From assembly GCF_900660445.2 (NCBI RefSeq), contig NZ_LR214938.2:1-64000 (forward strand): DNA of 64,000 bases, written 5' to 3'. Positions within the stretch are counted from its first letter, which is position 1. The number at the start of each line of letters is the position of its first letter. Both the position numbers and the translations under genes were made by a program. This DNA comes from Metamycoplasma salivarium. Lineage in GTDB: Bacteria > Bacillota_I > Bacilli_A > Mycoplasmatales > Metamycoplasmataceae. The notes under the pieces were generated by a model. That model made no database searches. It worked only from the letters and a program-made list of their open reading frames with translations, and had not been told where the DNA came from. Shown here piece after piece: positions 12,458 through 23,990 of the stretch.

Positions 12458-13071
12458 TGAATTTCAATCAAGTTATTAAATATCCAATTCTTACAGAAAA
12501 AACTGAAAATTTAAGATCAGCTAAAAACTTATACACATTTGCAGTCGATGTTAGATCGAATAAAGTTGAAATTAGACAAGCAATTGAATTTATCTTTGAT
12601 GTTAAAGTATTAGACGTTAGAGTTGTTAATTATGACAAAAAAGCCGCAAGTTTAGGTCGTTCAAAAGGATTTAAACCTGCTGTTAAAAAAGCATATGTTC
12701 AACTTGATGAAAAATCAAAGATTATTCTATACCAAGAAGAAGCAGAAGCCGCTAAGAAACAAGCTAAATTAGCTGAAAAAGAAGCTAAAAAAGCTCAATC
12801 TAGCGAAATGTCAGAAGCTGAAAAGAAAGCGGCTAAAAAAATTGCAAAAGCAGCTGAAGCAAAAACTAAAAAAGTAGAAAATAAACCAAAATCAGAAACT
12901 AAAGTAAAAGAAGTTAAAGAAACTAAAGTAGTATCTGAAAAGAAAGAAGAACCTAAAAAAGCTTCTGAACCTGCTAAAAAAACAGCAACTTCAAAAGCAA
13001 AAACAAATAGTTCTGAAACGCCTAAAAAACAAGCAGTTAAAAAACCTGCTACTAAAAAAGAAACAAAATAA
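12457..13071 (+). CDS. rplW: 50S ribosomal protein L23 with long basic tail
   Basis: The first 95 residues or so form normal L23 (MNFNQVIKYPILTEKT at the start). The remaining 105 residues are a Lys/Ala/Glu/Thr repeat-like tail. L23 sits at the polypeptide exit and docks trigger factor and SRP, so the tail probably projects from the exit site. Starts by TAATG overlap with rplD. A 52-bp gap separates it from rplB. Confidence 0.95.
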   Translation: MNFNQVIKYPILTEKTENLRSAKNLYTFAVDVRSNKVEIRQAIEFIFDVKVLDVRVVNYDKKAASLGRSKGFKPAVKKAYVQLDEKSKIILYQEEAEAAKKQAKLAEKEAKKAQSSEMSEAEKKAAKKIAKAAEAKTKKVENKPKSETKVKEVKETKVVSEKKEEPKKASEPAKKTATSKAKTNSSETPKKQAVKKPATKKETK

Positions 13072-13123
13072 AGCCGAAAAGCATTCTTAAAAGAAAACAA
13101 TATTTTTAAGAAAAGGAGAAATT

Positions 13124-13969
13124 ATGGCAATTAAAAAATTTAAAGCTTATACAAATGGTCGCCGTAATATGTCTTCTCTTGATTATCAAGCAAATTTATC
13201 AGGCCATGCACCTGAAAAATCATTGCTTGTACAACTTCCAACACATGCGGGAAGAAATAATCAAGGTAAAATCACAACTCGTCATCATGGTGGAAGATTA
13301 AAAAGGTTCTACCGGATTGTAGACTTTAAAAGAAACAAAGATGACATTGTAGCAACAGTAAAAACAATTGAATATGATCCAAATAGATCAGCAAACATTT
13401 CTCTTGTTGCTTACAAAGATGGTGAAAAAAGATATATTATTGCACCTAAAGGTATTAAAGTTGGTCAACAAATTATTTCAGGAGAACATGTTGACATTCA
13501 AATTGGAAATTCACTTCCATTAAAAAATATTCCTGAAGGTACTTATGTACACAACATTGAACTTCAACCTAAACAAGGTGGAATCATTGCTCGTTCAGCT
13601 GGTTCTTCTGCACAAATTTTAGGTAAAGACGAATCTGGAAAATATATTATCCTAAGACTTAAATCTGGTGAAGTTAGAAAAGTGTTAGGTATTTGCCGTG
13701 CTACCGTTGGCGAAGTTGGTAATGAAGAACATTCACTAGTTAATCTAGGAAAAGCCGGAAGAAATAGACTTATGGGAATTAGACCTACTGTTAGAGGTAG
13801 TGCTATGAACCCAAATGATCACCCACATGGTGGTGGTGAAGGCCACCAACCTATTGGACGTAAAAGTCCAATGACACCTTGAGGTAAAAAAGCTCTTGGT
13901 GTGAAAACTAGAAGAACCAAAAAAGCATCAAATAAACTTATTATTAGAAGAAGAAAGGATACTAAATAA
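13124..13969 (+). CDS. rplB: 50S ribosomal protein L2
   Basis: A 281-residue L2 of normal length with no tail. It has the conserved [16 protein letters not shown] near the N-terminus and the peptidyl-transferase-associated [18 protein letters not shown] near residue 230. AAAGGAG precedes the ATG. TAATG overlap with rpsS. Confidence 0.97.
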
Positions 13970-14244
13970 TGTCTCGTTCATTAAAAAAACCTCCATTTGT
14001 TGATGATCATTTAATGAAAAAAGTTATGGCAATCGTTGAAGGCAAAAACCCTAAACGTCCAATTAAAACTTGATCAAGACGTTCAACAATCTATCCTGAA
14101 TTTATTGGACTTACATTCCAAGTTCATAATGGTCATGCTTTTATTGATGTATTTGTATCAAATGATATGGTAGGACACAAATTGGGTGAATTTGCACCAA
14201 CACGTACCTTTAATGGCCATGGTGCAGATAAAGGAAAGAAGTAA
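13969..14244 (+). CDS. rpsS: 30S ribosomal protein S19
   Basis: A 91-residue S19 with the [18 protein letters not shown] and [13 protein letters not shown] segments; normal length. Overlaps rplB as TAATG. Confidence 0.97.
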
Positions 14245-14248
14245 AATC

Positions 14249-14926
14249 ATGTCTTTAAAAGAAATTCTTACTAAATCTGCTAATGCATCTGTAAAAATGC
14301 AAAGAGTGAGCCCTAGAAAAGCTAGACTTGTTGCTGATCTAATTCGTTACAGAAAAGTTACTGATGCATTGAATATCCTACGTAATACTTACAAAAAAAC
14401 TTCTTCTATCTTATTAAAATTGTTAAATTCAGCAATTGCTAATGCAACAAACAATGCTGGGCTTGATGCAACAAAATTATATATTTCAAAACTTCTAGTA
14501 AACGATGGACCAACACTAAAAAGATTCCAACCTCATGCAAGAGGAAGAGCATTCGCAATATTAAAAAGAACCTCACATTTCTATATTGAAGTAGCAGAAA
14601 TTGGTTCAGTTAACGACATTATTGCTGAAGAAGCTAAAGAAATTAACAAAGCTAAAGCAACTGAAGCCAAAAAAGAAGCAAAAGCAACTTTAAAATCAAC
14701 TAAAGAAGTTGCAAAAGAGCCTAAAAAGCAAGAAGCTACTACTAAAAAAGTAGTTGCTGATAAAAAAGCATCACCAAAACCTGCTGCAAAGAAACCAGCA
14801 ACTACAAAAACTACATCTGTAGACAAAAAAACTGATAAACCTAAAGAAACCGCAAAAGTTTCTAAACCAGCAAATGTTAAAAAACCTGCAACAAAAAAGG
14901 TAACTAAAAAAGAAGGAGACAAATAA
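14249..14926 (+). CDS. rplV: 50S ribosomal protein L22 with long basic tail
   Basis: A 225-residue protein. Residues 1-115 are L22 (VSPRKARLVADLIR; PHARGRAFAILKRTSHFYIEV). The last 110 or so residues are a Lys/Ala/Thr/Pro tail. Start MSLKEI at 14249 is chosen because GGAAAGAAG lies just before it and the upstream ATG at 14186 falls inside rpsS. L22 lines the exit tunnel, so this tail joins those of L23 and L29 at the exit. Confidence 0.95.
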   Translation: MSLKEILTKSANASVKMQRVSPRKARLVADLIRYRKVTDALNILRNTYKKTSSILLKLLNSAIANATNNAGLDATKLYISKLLVNDGPTLKRFQPHARGRAFAILKRTSHFYIEVAEIGSVNDIIAEEAKEINKAKATEAKKEAKATLKSTKEVAKEPKKQEATTKKVVADKKASPKPAAKKPATTKTTSVDKKTDKPKETAKVSKPANVKKPATKKVTKKEGDK

Positions 14927-15657
14927 TGGGACAAAAAGTTAATCCAAATGGTTTTCGTTATGGTATTACCAAACCTCATAATACTGTTTGATATGCTGAT
15001 AAAGCTCAATTTGCAACTTCTTTATTAGAAGATCAAAAGATTTATGATTTCTTTGATAAAAAAGTTCGTGAATTTTTAATTGGAAAAGTTGAAATTCAAA
15101 GATCTCAATCAAATGATATTGTTGTTACTTTATATACAGCAAAACCTGCTGCAGTATTAGGAACAAACGGTGAAAACATTAAAACTTGAAATACTTTATT
15201 AAAGAAATTTATTAGGAACAAGAAAGCTAATATTACTATTAATGTATTAGAGTTAAAACGTCCTGATTTAAATGCAAGATTATTAGCTGAAGGAATTGCT
15301 ATTAAATTAGAAAATCGTGGTAATTTCCGTTTAGCACAAAAATTTGCAATTAGAGCTGCATTAAAAGCTGGAGCTAGAGGAATTAAAACCTCAGTTGCTG
15401 GTCGTTTAAACGGTGTTGATATGGCTAGAACTGAAGGTTATACCGAAGGTGAAATGAAACTTCACACACTAAGACAAAATGTTGATTATGCAGTAACTAC
15501 TGCTAAAACAACTTATGGTATCTTGGGCGTCAAAGTATGAGTTTCTCTTGGTGAAAATAATTCTAAAGAAGATTTATTAGAATCAAAAGAAGAAAAACCA
15601 AGAAGACAATTTAATAGAAAAGGCGGTGAAAAACATGCTTCAACCGAAAAGAACTAA
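14926..15657 (+). CDS. rpsC: 30S ribosomal protein S3
   Basis: A 243-residue S3 with an N-terminal [14 protein letters not shown], a KH domain (residues about 60-110) and the C-terminal [12 protein letters not shown] region. A short basic tail follows. Its last 23 bp overlap rplP in another frame. Confidence 0.96.
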
Positions 15658-16075
15658 ACATAGAAAAATGTTTCGTATTCGTCATGACAAAGTTAAAGCC
15701 GCAAGAAACAATACAGTAACATTTGGTGAATTTGGAATTAAATCAACTTCATCAGCATGAATTACTGCAAGACAAATTGAAGCTGCCCGTATTGCAATTA
15801 CTCGTCATATGGGTCGTGAAGGTAAAGTTATTATTAAAATTTACCCAAATATGTCAAAAACTTCTAAACCAATCGGTGTTCGGATGGGATCTGGTAAAGG
15901 TAGTCCCGAAGAATGAGTAGCAGTTGTTAAAGAAGGGACAGTAATGTTTGAAGTATTAGGAAATACTGAAGATGTTATGAAAGAAGCTTTAAGATTAGGC
16001 GGTCATAAACTTCCTGTAACATGAAAGATTGTTGCTAAGGAACAAAAACCTGCTCAAATTAAGGAAGGAGAATAA
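15635..16075 (+). CDS. rplP: 50S ribosomal protein L16
   Basis: A 146-residue L16 ([14 protein letters not shown] start; GRMGSGKG-like [17 protein letters not shown]). It starts inside the 3' end of rpsC, after the AGGCGGTG stretch, and includes three in-frame TGA-Trp codons. Confidence 0.96.
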
Positions 16076-16076
16076 T

Positions 16077-16562
16077 ATGAAATATTCTGAATTAGTTAAT
16101 AAATCAGTTAAAGAACTTGAAGAATTAGTTGCTGAATATCGTGCTGAATTATTCTCGCTTCGTTTCAAAAATGCAACTCGTCAATTAGACAAAACACACC
16201 GTATTGATATTATTAGAAAATCAATTGCTAGAGCATTAACTGCTCTAAACCAAAAAACTACTAATGAATATTTAAACGATATTAAAAAAGTTGCTGAATT
16301 AAAAGAAACTAAAAAAACATTAGTAGAAAAACCTAAAAAAGTTGAAGTTAAAGAAGAAAAACCAAAAACTTCTGAACCTAAATTAGATAAAAAAGCAACT
16401 GTGGCAAAGAAAGAAACTCCTAAAGTTGAAAGACAACAAAAAGAAACTAAAGAAGAATCTTCAAAACCTACAGTTAAAAAACAAACTACAACTAAAACAA
16501 CTAAAAAAGAAGTAAAACCTGAAGCTAAAAAACAAGCAACTACTAAAAAAGGAGATAAATAA
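16077..16562 (+). CDS. rpmC: 50S ribosomal protein L29 with long basic tail
   Basis: The first 65 or so residues are L29 ([31 protein letters not shown]). Another 95 residues of Lys/Thr/Glu/Pro-rich low complexity more than double its length. AAGGAGA precedes the ATG at 16077; an upstream ATG at 16029 is inside rplP. TAATG overlap with rpsQ. Confidence 0.94.
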   Translation: MKYSELVNKSVKELEELVAEYRAELFSLRFKNATRQLDKTHRIDIIRKSIARALTALNQKTTNEYLNDIKKVAELKETKKTLVEKPKKVEVKEEKPKTSEPKLDKKATVAKKETPKVERQQKETKEESSKPTVKKQTTTKTTKKEVKPEAKKQATTKKGDK

Positions 16563-17014
16563 TGGCTGAAGAAACAAAGAAAGTTGCTGCTAAAAAACCT
16601 GCAGCCGCTAAAAAAACTACAACTACCAAAAGACAAACAGCTAAGGTAGAAGCAAAATCTGCTAGCGCTGAAGTTAAAAAACCAGTAGTTAAAAAATCTA
16701 CACCTAAAAAAGCTCCTAAGGTTGAAAAGAAAGCTTCTGTGGCTAGAGAAAATCATAGAAAAATTTTAGTTGGTACAGTTATTAGTATTAAAAATGCAAA
16801 AACTGCAACCGTTTTAGTTGAAACATATGAAAAACACCCACTTTATGCAAAAAGATTTAAAAAATCTAAAAAATTCGCTGTTCATGACGAAAATAACATT
16901 GCAAAAATTGGTGATGTTGTAAAAATTCAAGAAACTCGTCCTTTATCTAAAACCAAACATTTTAGATTAGTAGAAGTTAGATCACATGCTATTGGAGGTA
17001 ATGATAATGCTTAG
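16562..17014 (+). CDS. rpsQ: 30S ribosomal protein S17 with N-terminal extension
   Basis: A 150-residue protein. About 60 Lys/Ala/Thr-rich residues precede a normal S17 domain ([42 protein letters not shown]). The end overlaps the rplN start by 8 bp. Confidence 0.94.
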   Translation: MAEETKKVAAKKPAAAKKTTTTKRQTAKVEAKSASAEVKKPVVKKSTPKKAPKVEKKASVARENHRKILVGTVISIKNAKTATVLVETYEKHPLYAKRFKKSKKFAVHDENNIAKIGDVVKIQETRPLSKTKHFRLVEVRSHAIGGNDNA

Positions 17015-17375
17015 TGAATTTTCAAGATGCAATGTGGCTGACAACTCAGGTGCTAAAGAAGTTATGATCATCAAAAACTTCGGAGGTTCGATTGTTAGAA
17101 GTACAAACATTGGAGATGTTGTTCTAGTTACAGTTAAAAAAGCAATTCCTACTGGGATTGTTAAAGAAGGACAAGTTGTTAAAGCTGTGATTGTTAGAAC
17201 TAGACGTGGCTTAGAACGTCCTGATGGTTCATACATTAGATTTGATGATAATGCTGTTGTTTTGATTAAAGAAGATGGTTCATTAAGAGGCACACGGGTA
17301 TTTGGTCCCGTTGCTAGAGAACTACGTGAAAAAGGTTATTTAAAAATCATTTCACTTGCACCGGAGGTTTTATAA
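17007..17375 (+). CDS. rplN: 50S ribosomal protein L14
   Basis: A 122-residue L14, exactly the family length, starting [17 protein letters not shown]. The start at 17007 is preferred over ATG at 17001 because GGAGGT at 16994-16999 is 7 bp from the former and only 1 bp from the latter. Confidence 0.96.
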   Translation: MLSEFSRCNVADNSGAKEVMIIKNFGGSIVRSTNIGDVVLVTVKKAIPTGIVKEGQVVKAVIVRTRRGLERPDGSYIRFDDNAVVLIKEDGSLRGTRVFGPVARELREKGYLKIISLAPEVL

Positions 17376-17725
17376 TGTCTGCTGCTAAATTAAGAAAAAA
17401 TGATATGGTTGTTGTTTTAACTGGCGAAGATAAAGGAAAAGTAGCACCTATTATTGAAATTAATTATTCAAAACAATCAGTTATTCTAAAAGGAATTAAC
17501 AAAAAAACCAAGCATCACAAACCTTCTCAAGAAAATCAAGAAGGTCGAATTGAAAAGAAAGAATTTCCAATTCACATTTCAAATGTAGCTTACATGGTTA
17601 AAAAAGGAGATGCAAATAATAAAAATGCAGTATCTTCTAAAGTAGGATGAAATGTTGATAAAAAAACCGGTAAAAAACAAAGATTTTTAAGAAAAATTAA
17701 AAAGAATGTCTCAGGAGATAAATAA
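17375..17725 (+). CDS. rplX: 50S ribosomal protein L24
   Basis: A 116-residue L24 with a KOW motif at the N-terminus ([17 protein letters not shown]) and the [17 protein letters not shown] segment. Starts on a TAATG overlap after CCGGAGG. Confidence 0.96.
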
Positions 17726-18279
17726 TGGCTAAAACTAAAAAATTAGAACTTGAAAAGAAGTATTTAAAAGACGTTAAGCCTGCATTAATGAAAGAATTTA
17801 ACTATTCTTCAATTATGCAAGTTCCTAGACTTGAAAAAATTGTTGTTAATATGACAGCCGGTAATGAAGTATCAAACTCAAAAGCAATTGAGGAAGTTAT
17901 GGTTGAACTTGCTCAAATTGCAGGTCAAAAACCATTTCAAACAACTGCTAAAAAATCATTGGCTTCTTGAAAATTAAGAGAAGGAATGCCAATGGGTGGA
18001 AAAGTAACTTTAAGACGTGAACGAATGTGATCATTTTTAACTAAATTAATTGAAGTTGCTTTACCTCGTGTTCGTGATTTTAACGGACTTAACCCTAAAA
18101 GTTTTGATGGTCGTGGAAACTATGCTTTAGGTGTTAAAGAAGAAATTATTTTCCCAGAAATAAGTTTCGATAAAATTCGTAAATTGAAAGGGATGGACGT
18201 AATTTTAGTAACCAATGCTAAAACAAATGAAGAAGCTTTAGCATTACTAAAACATTTAGGCGTACCATTTGCAAAATAA
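17725..18279 (+). CDS. rplE: 50S ribosomal protein L5
   Basis: A 184-residue L5 ([33 protein letters not shown]). TAATG overlap with rplX and in-frame TGA-Trp codons near 17968. Confidence 0.97.
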
Positions 18280-18289
18280 GGAGTACTAG

Positions 18290-18475
18290 ATGGCTAGAAA
18301 ATCATTAATTGCAAAAGCAAAACGTGTACCTAAATTTAAAGTAAGAAAATATACAAGATGTGAAATTTGTGGTCGTGTGCATGCTGTATTGCGTAAATAT
18401 AAAATTTGTAGAATTTGCTTCAGAGAATTAGCTCATGAAGGTAAAATTCCTGGTATGAAGAAAGCGAGCTGATAA
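18290..18475 (+). CDS. rpsN: 30S ribosomal protein S14 type Z
   Basis: A 61-residue short zinc-binding S14 with two CxxC pairs (CEIC and CRIC). It ends in the family-typical KKASW, where Trp is encoded by TGA followed by TAA. AAGGAG lies upstream. Confidence 0.97.
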
Positions 18476-18477
18476 TT

Positions 18478-18894
18478 ATGGCGATTATTATAGACCCAAT
18501 TGCAGATATGTTTGTACGTATCAAAAACGCAATTGCCCGTAAATATCATGAAGTTAATGTTCCTTCTTCTCAAAAGAAAATGAAAATCTTAGAAATTTTC
18601 AAAAAAGAAGGTTACATCACTGATTTTGAAGAATTCAAAAATCCAAAAAATCATGATTTTAAAGAAATTAAAATCACTTTAAAATATAAGGGAATTAATC
18701 AAAATCAATCTGCTATTTCAGGACTTAAAAGAATTTCAAAACCAGGTCTAAAAGTTTATTCTCCAGCAACTTCATTACCTAAAGTTTTAAGTGGTTATGG
18801 AACTGTTATTGTTTCAACTTCAAAAGGTTTACTAACAGATAAAGAAGCTAGAAAGGCAAATGTTGGTGGTGAAGTACTAGCATTTATTTGATAG
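18478..18894 (+). CDS. rpsH: 30S ribosomal protein S8
   Basis: A 138-residue S8 with [14 protein letters not shown] at the start and [20 protein letters not shown] near the end. The terminal Trp is TGA, followed by TAG, as expected for the family's C-terminal Trp. Confidence 0.97.
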
Positions 18895-18903
18895 GTATTT
18901 ATT

Positions 18904-19443
18904 ATGTCTAGAATCGGAAAAAGAATCTTAAATGTTCCAAATGGTGTTGAACTTACAATTGAAAATTCTAATGTTACTGTTAAAGGAAAATTAGGACAAT
19001 TATCATTTCAATTCTCACCATTAATTAAAATTACTTATGAAAATAATGAAGTTAAAACTGAAAGATTAAATGAAGAAAAAACTACAAAACAATTGCATGG
19101 TACAACAAACGCATTAATTCACAACATGATCATCGGTGTTTCTAAAGGTTACAAAAAAGAAATCGAAATTAAAGGGGTTGGTTATAAAGCAACTCTTATG
19201 GGAAATAAAATTGAAATTATTGCTGGATATTCACATCCTATTCAAATTGAAATTCCAGTAGGGCTTAAAGCAGAATTACCAAAACCTACAAATATTATTA
19301 TTTCAGGGATTGATAAACAACTTGTTGGTGAATTTGCTGCAAATATAAGAAAAATTCGTCGTCCAAGCCCATATTCAGGAAAAGGAATTATGTACAAAGG
19401 TGAAATTATTCGTCGTAAGGAAGGGAAAACTGCTGCTAAGTAG
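18904..19443 (+). CDS. rplF: 50S ribosomal protein L6
   Basis: A 179-residue L6 with [16 protein letters not shown] at the start and [27 protein letters not shown] at its conserved C-terminus (about residues 150-175). Confidence 0.97.
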   Translation: MSRIGKRILNVPNGVELTIENSNVTVKGKLGQLSFQFSPLIKITYENNEVKTERLNEEKTTKQLHGTTNALIHNMIIGVSKGYKKEIEIKGVGYKATLMGNKIEIIAGYSHPIQIEIPVGLKAELPKPTNIIISGIDKQLVGEFAANIRKIRRPSPYSGKGIMYKGEIIRRKEGKTAAK

Positions 19444-19461
19444 TTTTAAAAGGAAAATTAC

Positions 19462-19809
19462 ATGGAATCAAGAAATCAAAAACGTGTTAAAAAACACCTT
19501 AAAATTACTAACAAGCTTTCAAAAGGTACAGCAAAAGTTCCTAGAGTTTGTGTCTTTAAATCATTACATCATTTTTATGCACAAGCTATTAACGACGATA
19601 AACATATTACAATTGCATCATATTCAACTCAACAACTTTCAAAACATGCAAACAATATAGAAGCTGCAAAAGCAGTTGCTAAAGGTTTTGCAAAAGCATT
19701 ATCAGATGCTAAAATTAAACAAATTGTTTTTGATAGATCAGGTTATATTTACCATGGCAAAATCAAAGCTTTTTGTGAAACATTAAGAGCAGAAGGGATT
19801 AAATTCTAA
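19462..19809 (+). CDS. rplR: 50S ribosomal protein L18
   Basis: A 115-residue L18 with the 5S-rRNA-binding [20 protein letters not shown] end. An AAAAGGA sits upstream. TAATG-type overlap with rpsE. Confidence 0.96.
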   Translation: MESRNQKRVKKHLKITNKLSKGTAKVPRVCVFKSLHHFYAQAINDDKHITIASYSTQQLSKHANNIEAAKAVAKGFAKALSDAKIKQIVFDRSGYIYHGKIKAFCETLRAEGIKF

Positions 19810-20522
19810 TGGCAGATCAAGATATTAAAAAGATTTTAAAAGATGCAGAAAAGAATGATTCTACTGCTAAAGTTAAAACTATAAACGAAGAAAAAACTGC
19901 TAATCCTACAAAAATAGTATCAGCAGAACCTAAAAAAACTCGTCCTACTAGATTACAAAATAAAGACAATAGAACACAAGAACATTCTGAACGTGACAAA
20001 AAACCATTTAGACATCAAAAAGATACGCAATCATTTAACGTTGAACAAGAATATGAAGAAAAAGTTATTGATGTAGCTAGAGTTACAACTGTTGTTAAAG
20101 GTGGAAGAAGATTTTCATTCTCAGCATATGTTGTTGTAGGAAATAAAAAAGGTAAAGTTGGCTTTGGTCATGGAAAAGCTAACGAAGTGCAAGATGCAAT
20201 TAAAAAAGCAGTTAGAGATGCACAAAAAAATATTATTAATGTTCCAATTGTTAAAGGAACAATACCTCATGAAGTTTATGCTAAATTTTTAGCTTCAAAA
20301 GTGCAACTTCGCCCTGCGCCTAAAGGAGCTGGAATTATTGCATCAGGAACTGTTAGAGCTGTTGTTGAACTTGCGGGATGTACTGATATTTCAACAAAAA
20401 CTTATGGTTCTAGAACTAAACAAAACATTGTTCGTGCAACTATTAATGCATTATTACAACTAAAAACAGTTGAAGAAATTGCTAAACTACGTGACATTGA
20501 TGTTAAACATCTAACTAAATAA
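19809..20522 (+). CDS. rpsE: 30S ribosomal protein S5
   Basis: A 237-residue S5. The first 75 or so residues are a charged Lys/Thr/Glu-rich extension. The usual domain then begins ([21 protein letters not shown]) and includes GKGVGFG-like [11 protein letters not shown]. rpmD, which normally follows, is missing. Confidence 0.95.
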   Translation: MADQDIKKILKDAEKNDSTAKVKTINEEKTANPTKIVSAEPKKTRPTRLQNKDNRTQEHSERDKKPFRHQKDTQSFNVEQEYEEKVIDVARVTTVVKGGRRFSFSAYVVVGNKKGKVGFGHGKANEVQDAIKKAVRDAQKNIINVPIVKGTIPHEVYAKFLASKVQLRPAPKGAGIIASGTVRAVVELAGCTDISTKTYGSRTKQNIVRATINALLQLKTVEEIAKLRDIDVKHLTK

Positions 20523-20541
20523 GGCAAAAGGAGAAAAACTA

Positions 20542-20976
20542 ATGGAATTACATACATTAAAACCCACTGCTGGTTCAAGAAAAGATAAACATCGTGTTGG
20601 TAGAGGACATGCAGCCGGAAAAGGAAAACAGGCTGGTCGTGGACAAAGTGGGCAAACAAAAAGAAGTACAGTTCGTTTAGGCTTTGAAGGTGGACAAAAC
20701 CCATTATTCAGAAGAATTCCTAAACGTGGATTTAATAATGTTAATCATGTTGAATACCAAATTGTTAATTTAGATGATTTAGAAAAAACATTTAAAGCTA
20801 ACTCAGTAGTTTCTTATGAAACATTATTTGAACATGGTCTTGTTAAAAGATCTATGCCTGTTAAAATTTTAGGTAGAGGTCAATTAACGAAAAAACTAAC
20901 TGTTAAAATTCCAGCACTTTCAGAAACAGCTAGATTAGCAATTGAAAAAGCTGGGGGCAAAATTGAGGTTGAATAA
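20542..20976 (+). CDS. rplO: 50S ribosomal protein L15
   Basis: A 144-residue L15 with a glycine-rich [18 protein letters not shown] start and the [17 protein letters not shown] segment. It follows rpsE directly, so L30 is absent. TAATG overlap with secY. Confidence 0.97.
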   Translation: MELHTLKPTAGSRKDKHRVGRGHAAGKGKQAGRGQSGQTKRSTVRLGFEGGQNPLFRRIPKRGFNNVNHVEYQIVNLDDLEKTFKANSVVSYETLFEHGLVKRSMPVKILGRGQLTKKLTVKIPALSETARLAIEKAGGKIEVE

Positions 20977-22559
20977 TGGCTAAAAAGAATAAGAAAGACC
21001 TTAATAAAGAAAATGCTCTTCTTAATGAAAACGATGCATTGCAAAAAGATTTGAATTCTGAAACTAATTCAGAATCTTTAAATGTGCAAAATGTAAAACA
21101 AGAAGAGCAAATTGAAGAATTTGATGCTAAAAAAACTGAGAGAAAACTTTCAATCAACAAGTTTTTTAATGAAAAGACAAAAGCTTGGCAAGATTGATGA
21201 GCAAACCACTCACTTTTCAAAAAAATTCTTTTTACTTTATTAATTCTTACATTATTTATAGCCGCTGGAACAATTACTATTCCAGGTGTTAACCTTGTAA
21301 ACAAAAATCAAATATCACAACAAAGTGATTTTGTTGCGATCTTAAATTTAGTTGGTGGTGGAGGCCTTAGAAACTTTTCTATTGTGGCCTTAGGAATTTC
21401 TCCATTTATTTCTGCAAGTTTAGTTATGATGATTTTGCAGACTAAAGCATTCCCAGCTATTCATAGGTTAAGTCAATCAGGACCGCAAGGCCGGATTAAG
21501 ATTAACTTTATAACATACTTTCTAACAATTATTTTTTCAATTTTTCAAGCATTTTTAATTACCAAAGCATTAGTAAACCCAAAAAGTGGTGGCTTTGGAA
21601 TTACATTTGCTAGTTCTGTTACTAAAGCATTTGGTGCAAATGGTAATGTGGTTTATGGATATTTCATCCTACCAGTAATTTTGATTGCAGGTTCATTCTT
21701 TGCATTGTTCTTATCAGAACAAATTACTAATAAAGGTGTTGGAAATGGGACAAGCTTATTAATTTTTATTGGGATTGCAAATTCATTAATTCCAACATTT
21801 AGATCTGCTTTTTCATTTTTAGTACCTTCCGCTGCAAAACATGCAATCTTAGTTAAACAATTAATTAACTTTATAATTTATTTATTAGGTTATATGCTAA
21901 CAATTTTAATTGTTATTATCTTTACAATTGCTGAAAGAAGAGTTCCAATTCAACAAGTTGGTGCTGGTCTTTCTAAATCAGAAAAAGAATTAAGTTTCTT
22001 ACCTATTAAAGCTAACCCTGCAGGGATAATGAGTATCATTTTTGCACTAATGATTTTATCAGTACCAACAATGATTGCTAATTTAACAGATCAAGGTAGC
22101 AAATATTATTATTGAGTTTATGCTAATTTTCAATTAACTAAACCACTTGCATTCTTCTTATTTATTCTAATTACCTTTGGACTTACCATTTTAATGGGAA
22201 TTCAACAATCTAGAATTGATAAGATAAGTGAAGACTTTGCAAAATCTTCTACATTTATTCCGGGAATTAGACCTGGCGATCAAACAGAAGATTATTTATT
22301 AAATATTGTGTTAAGATTATCATTTTTCTCATCATTTTATTTAATAATCTTAGGTGCTATGCAATATGTTCAACAAATGTTTGGTATGCCTGCAAATATT
22401 GCATTTGGTGGTACTACTATTATGATTTTAGTATCGACTGCATATGAAACTATCGAACAAATTAAAGCAAGATACAAATCACAAGAACTTGCAAGAAAAA
22501 GAAGAAACATTAGAGAACTTAAAGAAGTTTATGGCGAAGAAGAAGAGGATTTAATATGA
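20976..22559 (+). CDS. secY: Preprotein translocase subunit SecY
   Basis: The pore subunit of the Sec translocon, 527 residues with about ten membrane segments. Before the first one is a hydrophilic extension of about 65 residues. Family segments include ISPFISASLVMMILQ, the cytoplasmic AERRVPIQQ loop, and IRPGDQTEDYL. It works with SecDF and SecG, both encoded further along the window. The last 4 bp overlap adk. Confidence 0.97.
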
Positions 22560-23251
22560 TAGATTCATATAAGCACATCAAACCAAATTTGTTGTTTTTA
22601 GGAGCACCAGGTGCTGGAAAAGGCTCGGTTGCAACAAAATTGGTTGAAAAATATGGATATTATCAACTTTCTACTGGTGATATGTTTCGCCAAGAAATTA
22701 AAAACAAAACTGACCTTGGCCTTAAGATTCAATCAATTTTAGATGCTGGCAATTATGTTAGTGATGATATTACTAATGAACTTGTTAAGAAAACGTTAAT
22801 TAATTTGCATACACAACATAAACCATTTATTTTAGATGGATATCCTAGAACTTTAGATCAAGCAAAATTTCTAAAATCATTAGAATCATTAGACATCAAA
22901 ATCGATTATGTTGTTTTACTAGAAATTACTGACGAACAAGTCATTAAAAGACTTGAAAAAAGAAGAATTTGTCCTAAATGCAAAACAATTTATCATATGC
23001 AATTTAATCCTCCAAAAGATTTAATTCATTGTGATAACATTTCACATGAATTAACAGAAGTTATTAAAAGACCTGATGATGATTCAGAAGTTATTAAAAA
23101 ACGTTTGAATATTTATAATACACAAACAGCACCTCTAATTAAATATTATGAGAAAAATGCTAGGGTCGTGAAAATTAATAGTTATCAAGCATTTGATAAG
23201 GTTCTATCACAAACTATAAAAGCAATTGGAGAGTTAAATGATAATTATTAA
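22556..23251 (+). CDS. adk: Adenylate kinase
   Basis: Interconverts ATP+AMP and 2 ADP. A 231-residue long-type enzyme. The P-loop is GAPGAGKGS, with Ser where most have Thr. DGYPRT and the LID zinc site (CPKC then HCDN, giving Cys-Cys-Cys-Asp) are visible. ATGA overlap with secY. Overlaps map by 14 bp. Confidence 0.97.
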   Translation: MIDSYKHIKPNLLFLGAPGAGKGSVATKLVEKYGYYQLSTGDMFRQEIKNKTDLGLKIQSILDAGNYVSDDITNELVKKTLINLHTQHKPFILDGYPRTLDQAKFLKSLESLDIKIDYVVLLEITDEQVIKRLEKRRICPKCKTIYHMQFNPPKDLIHCDNISHELTEVIKRPDDDSEVIKKRLNIYNTQTAPLIKYYEKNARVVKINSYQAFDKVLSQTIKAIGELNDNY

Positions 23252-23990
23252 AACTGATCAAGAAATTGAAAAAATTAAAAAAGCATGTGTCATCTTGGCA
23301 GAAGTTAAAACAATTGTTTATGATTTCATAAGTCCAGGAGTTTCTTTAAAAGAAATTGATAGCGTTGCTTTTAAAGAAATTAAAAAACGCGGTGGAAAAC
23401 CAGCCTTTCTAGGTCAATATGGTTTTCCTAATACTTGTTGTATCTCAGTAAATGAACAACTAATTCATGGTATTCCATCAAACTATATTGTTAAAGATGG
23501 TGATATTGTGAAAGTTGATTTAGGTGCGATTTGAGAAGGATATTATTCTGATTCTGCATTTACCAAGGGAATTGGAAATATTACAGAACAAGATAAGAAA
23601 TTAATTTCAACCGCAAAAAACGCTTTCTATGCAGGTTTCAATGCAATTAAAGTTGGTAAACGGATTGGTGATATTTCATATGCTATTGGTTCTTATATTA
23701 AATCACAAGGCTTTTATACCCCAGATGAATATACAGGGCATGGCATTGGAAGATCATTACATGAAGATCCATATGTTTATAATGATGGTATTCCTAACGC
23801 AGGGCCTTTAATTAGAAACAATATGGTTATTTGTATTGAACCTATGATTTTACAAAAATCAAAAAATGTAAAAGTTGCTGATGATGACTGAACTGTGATA
23901 GACCCATTAGGATATAACACAGCACATTATGAGCAAACTGTGCTTATTAAAGATAATAAAGCATACATTTTATCGGGAGATAATATTTAA
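23238..23990 (+). CDS. map: Methionine aminopeptidase type I
   Basis: Removes the initiator Met. A 250-residue enzyme with the metal ligands recognisable in VKVDLGAIWEGYYSDSA (two Asp), GHGIGRSLHEDP (His), IEPM (Glu) and HYEQT (Glu). It starts within the end of adk, and infA follows immediately. Confidence 0.97.

Noticed and set aside
12795-13100. Long minus-strand ORF opposite the L23 tail
   Set aside because: An antisense shadow of the low-complexity Lys/Ala codons, without a ribosome-binding site; the same applies at 14581-15009 and 16181-16756.
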